The notes beneath the pieces are model-generated. The model was not told where the DNA came from. It did not search any database and saw nothing but the letters and a program-made list of their open reading frames with translations. Shown piece after piece: positions 16,852 to 24,527 of a stretch of 42,227 nucleotides of DNA. Position 1 is the first letter of the stretch, and every line of letters starts with the position of its first letter. Location: contig JAPLDE010000258.1 of the NCBI GenBank assembly GCA_026391855.1, positions 1-42,227 of the forward strand. The letters run 5' to 3'. Source of the stretch: Bacteroidota bacterium. GTDB taxonomy: Bacteria; Bacteroidota; Bacteroidia; Bacteroidales; CAIXZF01. Position numbers and translations under genes: made by a program.

Positions 16852-17295
16852 TTAATTGAAAATATGCAGGTTTTTTCCGTCGTATGAAGTACGGTATTGC
16901 TTCATAGAGACGGTAGCCGGGCCGGAGAAGGGAGAACCATCCATTAAAATAAACCTCGACATGCAGCAGGAATCGATGGCCGTACTCATCGCGGATTCAA
17001 CCTGTATCCTGGCGCAACTGGCCGCAGGGTCATAAGGGCAGGTCCTTTCATAAGCCATAAACTCATCAGCAGAAAACCGGTAAACAATGATTCCTCGGCT
17101 GGGCGAGTTGGCGGTCAGGTAAACCGACCCTCCCGGTGAATTCAACCCGCTGTACATGGTGCTGTTGGGATCTATGAATATGTTCACATAGGCGTAGGGA
17201 ATGGGATCTGTTTTCTTATCCTTGCATGAATGAGTAAATACGGAAATAATAATTAAAACCGTTATTAACCTGAATATCTTTAATGTAGATCGCAT
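16852..17295 (-). CDS. Rieske-fold-like lipoprotein without the iron-sulfur ligand histidines
   Basis: The 147-residue product has a lipoprotein signal (hydrophobic ITVLIIISVF, lipobox THSC). Its second half follows a Rieske domain: YERTCPYDPAASCARIQV, then DSCCMSRFILMDGSPFSG, then GPATVSMKQYRTSYDG. True Rieske proteins bind a [2Fe-2S] cluster through CxH and CxxH. Here the first site reads CPY and the second CCMS, so both ligand histidines are replaced while the scaffold (S-x-F...DGS...GPAT...L/M-KQY) is kept. It probably cannot hold a Rieske cluster; extra cysteines may form disulfides. Such degenerate lipoproteins seem to be a Bacteroidota family, but the function is unknown. Confidence 0.7.
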   Translation of the reverse strand: MRSTLKIFRLITVLIIISVFTHSCKDKKTDPIPYAYVNIFIDPNSTMYSGLNSPGGSVYLTANSPSRGIIVYRFSADEFMAYERTCPYDPAASCARIQVESAMSTAIDSCCMSRFILMDGSPFSGPATVSMKQYRTSYDGKNLHIFN

Positions 17296-17366
17296 TATAA
17301 AACTTTATTTACCTGAAGGGGATAACGAAATTAATCATCATTTCGTTTATTTCTGCGAAAAGAGAA

Positions 17367-17374
17367 TAATTTTG
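17367..17374 (+). promoter_or_regulatory. -7 box TAATTTTG
   Basis: It matches TAnnTTTG and lies 17 bases before the ATG at 17392, giving a very short leader. Confidence 0.5.
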
Positions 17375-17391
17375 ACGACTGTTACCGCTCT

Positions 17392-17649
17392 ATGAAAAAG
17401 TTCCCGCTGATTTTGTCCATCCTTCTTTCTCTTTTGTTAATGATGGCTTCCTGTCACAGGCGGAGCGGTGTTTCCCGGGCCATGAGACGTATTGAAAAAA
17501 CCAAGGATGAAAAAGCCGAAGTGGTTAAGAAGCAGTACGATAAGGCGATCCAGAAGCACATGAAGATACAGGGTAAAGAAACCCGGAGAAGGATGAAACA
17601 AACCCAAAAGGAATCGAAGGACTACAACAACAAAGTGATAGGGAAGTAA
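17392..17649 (+). CDS. Small basic lipoprotein
   Basis: The 85-residue product opens with MKKFPLILSILLSLLLMMASC, a lipoprotein signal with Cys at 21. The mature part of about 65 residues is highly charged, strongly basic and probably one long helix or coiled coil (RRIEKTKDEKAEVVKKQYDK, then KETRRRMKQTQKESKDYNNK). No family is recognised. A -7 box just upstream supports it as a real gene. It ends 3 bases before the stop of the convergent histidine kinase gene. Confidence 0.7.
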   Translation: MKKFPLILSILLSLLLMMASCHRRSGVSRAMRRIEKTKDEKAEVVKKQYDKAIQKHMKIQGKETRRRMKQTQKESKDYNNKVIGK

Positions 17650-17652
17650 AGC

Positions 17653-19176
17653 CTATTTATTCAAGATGATCCGTATGGTGGTGCCCTGGTCAACGACCGA
17701 ATTCTTCACAAAGATCTTCCCTTTATGGTATTCCTTGATGATCCTTCGGGAGAGGGTAAGACCCAGGCCCCACCCTCTCTTTTTACTGGTATAACCAGGG
17801 TGGAAGATGGTCTTGAACTGGGAACGGGGGATGCCTTTTCCGGTATCGGTGACATCGATGATCACCAACTTTTTCTCTTCCATGATGTCGATCGTAATGC
17901 TTCCATTGCCAACCATGGCATCTGTCGAATTTTTACACAGGTTTTCGATGACCCATTCGAAAAGGCCCGGGTTCAGGGGAACGATAATGGCTTCGTCGTG
18001 GGGAGTGTTGATGGTGAAAGAGACTTTTTTGGAGGTCCTGGGTTTGAGATAGTCGACGGTTTCCCTGATCACCCTCACCACATTGTCTTCCTTCAGGGAA
18101 GGAGAAGATCCGATCTTTGAAAAACGGTCGGCAATGGTCCCAAGTCGTTTGGTGTCTTTTTCCAGTTCCCCCACCATGTCATTATTCTCATCATTCATTT
18201 TCATCAATTCCACCCATGCCATGATAGAAGAGATGGGAGTCCCCAGCTGGTGTGCGGTTTCTTTGGCCATTCCCACCCATACCTGGTTCTGTTCCGACCG
18301 CCGGGCCGTACTGAACAACATATAGGCGATAAAAAGGAAGAGGGCGATCACCCCAAGCTGGAACAGCGGATAAAATTTCAGCTGAGTGAGCAGGTAGGAA
18401 CTCTTGTAAAAGATGATGTTGCTGCCTATCCCTTCCAGGTTAAGGGCAATGGGTGTATTTTCGGCAGCCATGGAAGTCAGGGTCTTCCTCACAAAATTGG
18501 TATCCCTCATCTGCAGGGAATCCATATTTCCGTAAGCCAGCACTTTTTTCCAGGTGCTGTCGGTGATGATTACCGGCACCGAGGCCGAATTCTCCACAAC
18601 TTCTGAAAAGAAGGTCTGAATCAGGTCGTCGAGCACCAGCCTGAGTTCGGAGAAGAGCCGGGAATCCGTATAATAGAAATAGTTTTTATTCCCAGGGAAA
18701 AACTCGATGATCAGTGGCGGATAACGGGTAAACTCTTTTTTTAACCTGCCATGAAGATGTTTGACGGTATCTACTTTAAAATCGATATTCCGGGCCGAGA
18801 TGATCAGATCATTTTCATCGGTAAGAATGACCGGAATGGTCGTATTGTCCTGGATGATCTCTGAAAAGAAGGTGATATCCGTATTGCCCGAGGCTGTTGC
18901 CAGTTTCTGGGTGGCCATGGCCAGCTGATGGACCCTTTTCTGTTCTTCAGCTTTCAGCCGTAGGAAGAAATTCTCGGTATAAGCAACAAACCTGGCTTTC
19001 CGCTGGATGGCATCGGCCCACATTTTCAGCTTCACGCGTTCCTCACTGGCAATTTTCTGGACCAGAATATTGGTATACCAAAGGGAAATGGTGACGATCA
19101 GTACGGCAATGGCAAAAAGTATCCACTTCCAGCGCCGCTTCCGTTCATAAATATTCAAATGGTTAAAAGAGAACAA
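17653..19176 (-). CDS. Membrane sensor histidine kinase with a duplicated extracytoplasmic module
   Basis: The 507-residue protein has membrane segments at about 18-35 and 270-288. The region between them contains two tandem modules of about 86 residues: ITFFSEIIQDNTTIPVILTD (101-120) pairs with QTFFSEVVENSASVPVIITD (187-206), and YFYYTDSRLFSELRL pairs with IIFYKSSYLLTQLKF. The cytoplasmic part has the phosphate-accepting His 309 in KETAHQLGTPISS, N box ENLCKNSTDA, G1 DTGKGIP and G2 GWGLGL. The HQLGTP form of the H box is common in Bacteroidota kinases. No HAMP domain is apparent. No response regulator gene is adjacent, so it is an orphan kinase. The signal is unknown; the lack of similarity to known sensors leaves it open. 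Confidence 0.92.
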   Translation of the reverse strand: MFSFNHLNIYERKRRWKWILFAIAVLIVTISLWYTNILVQKIASEERVKLKMWADAIQRKARFVAYTENFFLRLKAEEQKRVHQLAMATQKLATASGNTDITFFSEIIQDNTTIPVILTDENDLIISARNIDFKVDTVKHLHGRLKKEFTRYPPLIIEFFPGNKNYFYYTDSRLFSELRLVLDDLIQTFFSEVVENSASVPVIITDSTWKKVLAYGNMDSLQMRDTNFVRKTLTSMAAENTPIALNLEGIGSNIIFYKSSYLLTQLKFYPLFQLGVIALFLFIAYMLFSTARRSEQNQVWVGMAKETAHQLGTPISSIMAWVELMKMNDENNDMVGELEKDTKRLGTIADRFSKIGSSPSLKEDNVVRVIRETVDYLKPRTSKKVSFTINTPHDEAIIVPLNPGLFEWVIENLCKNSTDAMVGNGSITIDIMEEKKLVIIDVTDTGKGIPRSQFKTIFHPGYTSKKRGWGLGLTLSRRIIKEYHKGKIFVKNSVVDQGTTIRIILNK

Positions 19177-19301
19177 ATCAGGTTCTTTTTATTTTGGTAT
19201 AAACGTTCGTAAATGGTTTTATTATGACACGTTGCCGGGATTTCCCGAAAACAACTACCAAATAACAAAGAAAAGTAAAGCAAAGCGATTTAGCATTCAT
19301 T

Positions 19302-19344
19302 AATTTGTCCAAATTTAAATTCAGATTTTTAATTTGTCCAAATT
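19302..19344. promoter_or_regulatory. Two copies of the palindrome AATTTGTCCAAATT (possible operator)
   Basis: AATTTG-TC-CAAATT stands at 19302-19315 and again at 19331-19344, 29 bases apart. It sits just upstream of the DUF4143 ATPase remnant, and on the other side upstream of the histidine kinase. Paired perfect palindromes suggest binding of a dimeric regulator, possibly one tied to the former ATPase gene. Confidence 0.5.
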
Positions 19345-19383
19345 GTTTTTTTTTGTAGAATAATATCCGGGATAATTTCTGTT

Positions 19384-19870
19384 CAACTTAAAAGTCTTGC
19401 CGGAAACTTCCCGGTTGTTTCACAGACAGGGACTTGGCAATCAGGAAAAACAACCCTCTCTATTTTACTGACACAGGTTTGCTTTGTCACCTTCTTTCCA
19501 TTTCAACCAATGAACAGCTTGAAAGTCATTACCTCCGGGGAAATATTTTCGAAAATCTTGTTTTTATAGAGTTGATGAAGCATAAGTTGAATCAGACAGG
19601 AAACCAGGAATTTTTTTTTTGGCGCGATAAAACCGGAAATGAGGTAGATTTGGTAATAGTGGACGGGGAAAGAGTAACTCCGGTAGAGATCAAGGCTGGA
19701 AGGACCTTACTGGATTTTCACTTCAGGGGATTAATGCATTTTTGAAGCTGTCGGGCATCACCGATAATGCCTGCCTGGTTTATGGCGGGGAACTTGAACT
19801 CCGCAAATCAGGAATTCAAATTGTACCCTGGTACCTTTCGGAAAAAATTTTCTTGCCAAACAAGGAATAA
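19384..19870 (+). pseudogene. Remnant of an AAA-type ATPase with DUF4143 domain
   Basis: Three pieces in different frames belong to one family. QLKSLAGNFPVVSQTGTWQSGKTTL (from 19384) is the N-terminus with a P-loop (the family usually has GPRQSGKTTL). It is joined directly to the C-terminal DUF4143 domain (PLYFTDTGLLCHLLSI...RGNIFENLVFIELMKH...FFFWRDKTGNEVDLVI...VEIKAG), so some 200 codons between them are deleted. A further one-base shift near 19710 separates the last piece FSLQGINAFLKLSG...IVPWYLSEKIF, ending at TAA 19868-19870. The gene cannot make a working ATPase. A frame from TTG 19434 could still give about 103 residues of the DUF4143 part. Confidence 0.85.
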
Positions 19871-19879
19871 CAGGTATAA

Positions 19880-19972
19880 TCAGATAAATTTCGGCTTTTC
19901 GGGGTCTACCGTTTTGTCAGTGTACTGCCTTACGCTGTAACGGGTATCGACAAGCTGTTGTAAGGTATCCAT
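19880..19972 (-). pseudogene. 5' stump of a nitroreductase-family gene
   Basis: On the minus strand, ATG 19972 starts MDTLQQLVDTRYSVRQYTDK, the typical front of a nitroreductase (the RxSxRxYxDKPV element that binds FMN phosphate), then TVDPEKPKFI and a stop. The family needs about 170-200 residues, and only 30 are left. The stump abuts the ATPase remnant, so both genes were probably cut by the same deletion or insertion event. Confidence 0.65.
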
Positions 19973-19979
19973 TTAATTA

Positions 19980-22019
19980 TCAATCCATTGAAGCTCCATG
20001 GTCATTATTTATGGATGATTTCTTCAGGTTCGTGGGTTCAAATCCTTTACGGAACGGGATCGTTCTTTGGGTGTTGTTCTTTTGATACGCTTCCGGATGC
20101 AGATACTTACCTCTTTCGACACCGGTTTTTAATTGTACAGGCTCCACCCGGTGGGTGTTGGCATAGGGATCATTTCTCACTGCAGTGACCTGCCAGCTCA
20201 CTTCTACATGAGGAATACTGGTTTGAATGGTAAAGCGGTTACCTGAGATCTTGTCTTTAATAATCGCCTGGGCAAAAGTTCCGATGCAGGTGAGCTGGTA
20301 ACGGAAATCCTTATTGGCGGCTTCAAAATAATCCGGTAGCGAAACGATTGCTATACCATTAGCATCTGTCTGAATATTACCCGAATAAATGTTAAGCATA
20401 TCAGGGCTTTCTACAAAGCTGTGAACCAGGTATTTGTTTTCCGGGTCAAGGGGATGATCAATTTTAAAGGTACCTCCGCCCTTACTCACATTGCCAATCA
20501 CATTTAAATCACCGGTCACCGTTACATTTCCTTCAAAAAACCCTGCATGGTTGGCAACACTTCCATTCGAGGCAATGGCATAAATACCGTAGTTTACCAT
20601 TCCGTTGTTTTCGGCGGCGCCAAACATGGCATAATTGGTGTCAGCCTGCCCGGCATACCCATAAACTCCGATATTTATACTGTCCTGACTTACTGTGCCA
20701 TAGGCATAACCACCTACACCCGCATTCCATTTTCCCTTGCACATATTTGTTCCATCAACGCCGACACTTACGACTGTAGCCCCTCTTACCTCACCATAAA
20801 CCGCTTCACAGTAAGCTTGGGGGTTAATGCCTCCGTTGGCAAAACCAAGAACGCCATAGTTGACTAACCTGTTATTTGAAGCAGCTCCATATACCCCGCA
20901 ATTTCTTATAAAGCTCAAATCTGGATTCCCAACCCCGTCTGCTGTCCCGACCACACCATAGTTGTATTGTCCCATTCTGCTATGGGTTCTTCCCACAACC
21001 CCATAATTAAACCACAAAGAACTATCCGCTTCGGCAGAAACACCATAGTTTCTGCCTGTCGTTTGGACATCAGAAAACCCATAGAAATCACCTCCATAAT
21101 TCCAGGAGACATTACTTCTACCCTGGGCCCTGGCCCAGATACCGGCACTCTTACTTCCTCCGCCATACGCATGTGCAGCAACTCCAAAATGGGTTCCTGT
21201 TCCAACGCCATTGGCCGAATTCCAATCTCCCCTTGCTTCGAAAGATCCTCCATATTGTGTGCTGGTATTACCGGTTTTTGAAAGTGCTATTCCCGATACA
21301 CCATAATTCCAGCCTGAGGTATATGATTCGCCATTCACACCATAACCACATCCCTCTCCCCAGGCATGCCCATATACTCCTCTTCCACCATACCCTGCGG
21401 GGATCTCTGCTCCTCCGTGAACTCCAACATTCATCCAACTTTCATTATTTTTAGCAAATGCCAGACCATACACTCCGGATCCTCCCCGGGCAATTCCAAA
21501 AATAGTGTTAGAGTTAACGCTAGTATCATACTCTTCAACTTTCAGCGTAGCATCCAGCCAGGTAGTATTGATCCCTACTGAACCATTAGGAAACGCTATA
21601 TTGTTACCCAATTTGGTCCACAGACATCCGCCATTGCCGGCTTTTTCTGCATACAGGGCATAAGGTACCGACAATAACTGGCTGATACCCATTTCATTCC
21701 CGTCAATGGAAATGGCAACAAAAAAGGGTCCGTCTGCCCAATCGATGGAAGCGAAGTTTCCTGAGACCACAATCCCGTTACCGATTTCAAGGTTAACCAG
21801 ACCATACTGGTTGGTGGTAGTACTATGCGTTTCGCTGTATACGACCGGTCCCGCTGCAGAATCAGTCATTAAACTCACCTGGACCTGGATAGGCTGGTTT
21901 GCCAGGATATTTCCATTTGCCACGCGTGTAATTGCTTGGTACTTAATGGCTTGGGGAACCTGAGGAAAGATGCTGAGTGATATGACTGAAAGCATCAATA
22001 AAAGGAAAATTCTTTTCAT
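19980..22019 (-). CDS. Large secreted repeat protein with YGV-type repeats
   Basis: The 679-residue protein has a signal peptide (MKRIFLLLMLSVISLSIFPQ). Residues 20-130 form a conserved N-terminal domain (PQAIKYQAITRVANGNILAN, YSETHSTTTNQYGLVNLEIG, LSVPYALYAEKAG) seen at the front of many Bacteroidota surface and fibre-like proteins. Residues 170-500 repeat short motifs such as GVYG, NYGVSG, NYGVVG and GIYAIAS, likely a beta-helix or fibre stalk. After GNVTVTGDLNVIGNVSKGGG comes a conserved end (FKIDHPLDPENKYLVHSFVE, SPDMLNIYSGN, SGNRFTIQT, VSWQVTAVRNDPYA), which resembles tail-fibre or self-processing ends. Function is unknown; a cell-surface or extracellular fibre is the best guess. It is alone in its transcript. 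Confidence 0.75.
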   Translation of the reverse strand: MKRIFLLLMLSVISLSIFPQVPQAIKYQAITRVANGNILANQPIQVQVSLMTDSAAGPVVYSETHSTTTNQYGLVNLEIGNGIVVSGNFASIDWADGPFFVAISIDGNEMGISQLLSVPYALYAEKAGNGGCLWTKLGNNIAFPNGSVGINTTWLDATLKVEEYDTSVNSNTIFGIARGGSGVYGLAFAKNNESWMNVGVHGGAEIPAGYGGRGVYGHAWGEGCGYGVNGESYTSGWNYGVSGIALSKTGNTSTQYGGSFEARGDWNSANGVGTGTHFGVAAHAYGGGSKSAGIWARAQGRSNVSWNYGGDFYGFSDVQTTGRNYGVSAEADSSLWFNYGVVGRTHSRMGQYNYGVVGTADGVGNPDLSFIRNCGVYGAASNNRLVNYGVLGFANGGINPQAYCEAVYGEVRGATVVSVGVDGTNMCKGKWNAGVGGYAYGTVSQDSINIGVYGYAGQADTNYAMFGAAENNGMVNYGIYAIASNGSVANHAGFFEGNVTVTGDLNVIGNVSKGGGTFKIDHPLDPENKYLVHSFVESPDMLNIYSGNIQTDANGIAIVSLPDYFEAANKDFRYQLTCIGTFAQAIIKDKISGNRFTIQTSIPHVEVSWQVTAVRNDPYANTHRVEPVQLKTGVERGKYLHPEAYQKNNTQRTIPFRKGFEPTNLKKSSINNDHGASMD

Positions 22020-22385
22020 AATAAGTGGGTTATTAATCTAATTAATTGAATGTAAGATTAATGAGTGATAACAAACCGCCTGGTTTCATATATTGTTAAT
22101 ATTGCAAGAATCTGCCAGAAGTAAAAATATCAATGTAATGTACTGATATTCAACATAATAATACACATTGTGATGCGGCGAAGAGAAAGTTGGATTTCAG
22201 GAATTGGAACGATCAGATGCCACTCTCAAGACGCCGACCATATTTTACCAGCCCGAATATAAGAATTTTTTTTATTATGCCATCTGTCCAGATAATATTT
22301 TTCATCTTTTCTGACAGAAAACAACATGTAATGCAAAGGCATAAAGGAAAAAATGAGTCGATATTGATACCGGATGATCACCTCG
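22020..22385. other. Intergenic region, nothing recognised
   Basis: The 366 bases between the secreted repeat protein and the end of arcA hold no convincing gene, repeat, terminator or consensus promoter. Confidence 0.5.
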
Positions 22386-23648
22386 TCACCTATTGTCATC
22401 CGCCTTCCTCCTCACCGGCATCGTCATACACCTCGCTCCGCCTCCTCCGCGTGAAAGTTCGCTGCCTTCAATAGTGATGACGCATTTTTTGTAATTCTTG
22501 ATATCAACCTCACCCTTGATCACCGATTTGGCTTTCAGGATATCAAAGCCATGTTTCGACAACTCATCAAGGGTGTAGGAATTACGGGCATAACCGATGA
22601 CCTTGCCAGGGGATATTGCGAAAAAGTTGGTACCCGAATGCCATTGTTCCCTTTCCTGGGTCCAGTGATCCTCTGTACCCCCGCAAATGACCGGTTCAAG
22701 CCCGAAACCCAGTTTATTCATTGCCTTTAAAAGGTTCTCCTCGTTGAAAAGAGAAGTCACCTTCCCATCCTGAACGATGATGTGGACGGTTTGTAATTTC
22801 TTGGGCTTCAGGATCACCGGCTCATACACCATGCATTTGTCGTGGTCGAGCATGGTAAACACCATGTCGAGGTGAATGAAGGACTCTGGTTTATAGGGCA
22901 GTTCCTGGACCAGTATATGTTTGGTGACTTTCTCCTGCTTGAAATACTCCAGCAGGAAATCGATACCCTGGGTAGTGGTCCGGGCTCCGGTACCGATCAG
23001 TAAAACATCTTTCCCGGCTACGATAACATCTCCTCCTTCGATGGTGATCTGTGCTGCCTGGGGTGAATGGATCGGGTTGATGGTGGGAACACCTAAACGG
23101 GGATGATGATGGAAGATACTTTCCATAATGATGGATTCTCTTTCCCGCACCACACTGGCCATCTTTGAAATGATGACTTTATTCGAAAGGCACACGGCCG
23201 GGTCGCGCATGAAAAAAAAGTTATGCAGCGGCATCAGCTCATACCGGCCTTTGTACAGGAATTTCGTCAGGTTGTCTTTCTCCATCAGCACGCCTTCAAT
23301 AAGGAGGGTCGACAATTGACCGGCAGGAATATCACAGAGAAAATCACGGACATTACCCGTGTTTTCATTCTGGCAGATTTTCCCGATCAGTTCTTCCCGG
23401 ATGGACGGAAGTTCGAGAATGTCTTCCAGCAGGTCTTTAACCTCCAGGGTTTCGGTAACCTTCGACAAGACCCCCTGCAACTGGTTATATTCAGCCAGGG
23501 CTATGTTCAGGTTAAGGATATCACTATAAAGCGCTCTTTCAGCCGTTTCCGGGGTCATGTTCTCTACCTCCGCACCGGGACTATGAAGAATGACCGATTC
23601 CAGTTCACCGGTTTCTGAGCGGATATCTACAGAGAGTTTTTCTGACAT
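22386..23648 (-). CDS. arcA: Arginine deiminase
   Basis: The enzyme turns arginine into citrulline and ammonia. From ATG 23648 the product has 420 residues, the normal length. Markers of the guanidine-modifying fold are present: SETGELESVILHSPG at the N-terminus, NFFFMRDPAV, ITIEGGDVI, IHLDMVFTMLD, and near the end SRGGGGARCMTMPV with the nucleophilic Cys. The longer frame from 23705 is rejected because a -7 promoter box lies at 23663-23670, inside it, and the extra residues are unlike the family. Ornithine carbamoyltransferase and carbamate kinase genes are not adjacent, so the rest of the arginine deiminase pathway is elsewhere or absent. Confidence 0.93.
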   Translation of the reverse strand: MSEKLSVDIRSETGELESVILHSPGAEVENMTPETAERALYSDILNLNIALAEYNQLQGVLSKVTETLEVKDLLEDILELPSIREELIGKICQNENTGNVRDFLCDIPAGQLSTLLIEGVLMEKDNLTKFLYKGRYELMPLHNFFFMRDPAVCLSNKVIISKMASVVRERESIIMESIFHHHPRLGVPTINPIHSPQAAQITIEGGDVIVAGKDVLLIGTGARTTTQGIDFLLEYFKQEKVTKHILVQELPYKPESFIHLDMVFTMLDHDKCMVYEPVILKPKKLQTVHIIVQDGKVTSLFNEENLLKAMNKLGFGLEPVICGGTEDHWTQEREQWHSGTNFFAISPGKVIGYARNSYTLDELSKHGFDILKAKSVIKGEVDIKNYKKCVITIEGSELSRGGGGARCMTMPVRRKADDNR

Positions 23649-23662
23649 AAATGATTTTTTTG

Positions 23663-23670
23663 CAAAGGTA
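23663..23670 (-). promoter_or_regulatory. -7 box TACCTTTG for arcA
   Basis: On the minus strand this matches TAnnTTTG 15 bases before the arcA ATG, implying an almost leaderless message. Confidence 0.6.
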
Positions 23671-23826
23671 GACGAACAATCCGGTTCGGAGTGAATTTGC
23701 CGCATCGCATCGGCTGAACTGGCTGATAATATATGCGCATTTATACGTTATTGAATGTTGTCAAGAAAGAACGAATAGTAAATTAACCTTATCTTCGGAC
23801 AGGAAATCTTCAAGCAGAGTACTCGT

Positions 23827-24516
23827 ATGAACATCATCACCATAGGCGACCTGCACGGATCCGATGCCTGGAAGGAGGCTGCCCTGCGTAACTGGGACAT
23901 GCTTGTCTTCATCGGTGATTATGTGGATTCTTACTTCCTGCTCGATGAACCCATTCTCCGAAACCTTAAGGAGGTGGTGGAATTGAAAAAACTGTTTCCC
24001 GACCAGGTGATCCTCCTCTGGGGGAACCATGACCTGGCTTACTTCTATGGAGGACATGAAAGACATTATAGTTCAGGTTTCTGGAAAGTAATGCTCCCTG
24101 AATATTATAACATCTTTACTTCAAACCGAAAGTTCTTCCAGGCAGCTTTTCAGCGAAAGAACCATCTGTGGACTCATGCCGGCGTTGTTGGGGAATGGTA
24201 CGACCGGTATATCCGTGATAAGGTTGAAACCTCGGATGTTGATCTTGCAGATACGCTAAATCGTTTGTTTTCAGAGTATTACGAACCTTTGTATCACGCT
24301 GGCCCTATCAGGGGTGGGATGTACGATCATGGTGGCATTTTCTGGGCTCATGCCTCTGAAGTCTTACAAGATCCTTTGCCGGGATACCACCAGATCATAG
24401 GTCATACTAAAACAAATAATGGGATTATCCGTCACCTGACACAACGGCCTGATACAAAAATTACCCGGGTCGATTGCCTGGATACGGAAGTGACCTTTTA
24501 TGAGCTGGAACTTTAG
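23827..24516 (+). CDS. Calcineurin-like metallophosphoesterase
   Basis: The 229-residue protein has the metal-binding motifs of the superfamily in order: ITIGDLHGS (DxH, residues 8-10), VFIGDYVDSY (GDxxD), LLWGNHDLAYF (GNHD), then THAGVVGEW and IIGHTKTN with the later histidines. It probably hydrolyses a phosphoester, perhaps a nucleotide or phosphoprotein; the substrate is not evident. No signal peptide is seen, so it is cytoplasmic. It is divergent from arcA and is followed 11 bases later by the outer-membrane protein gene at 24528, with which it may be cotranscribed. Confidence 0.88.
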   Translation: MNIITIGDLHGSDAWKEAALRNWDMLVFIGDYVDSYFLLDEPILRNLKEVVELKKLFPDQVILLWGNHDLAYFYGGHERHYSSGFWKVMLPEYYNIFTSNRKFFQAAFQRKNHLWTHAGVVGEWYDRYIRDKVETSDVDLADTLNRLFSEYYEPLYHAGPIRGGMYDHGGIFWAHASEVLQDPLPGYHQIIGHTKTNNGIIRHLTQRPDTKITRVDCLDTEVTFYELEL

Positions 24517-24527
24517 GTGTGATCAAT

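Noticed and set aside
23649..23705. Longer N-terminus for arginine deiminase
   Set aside because: A -7 promoter box lies within it, and the extra residues do not match the family.
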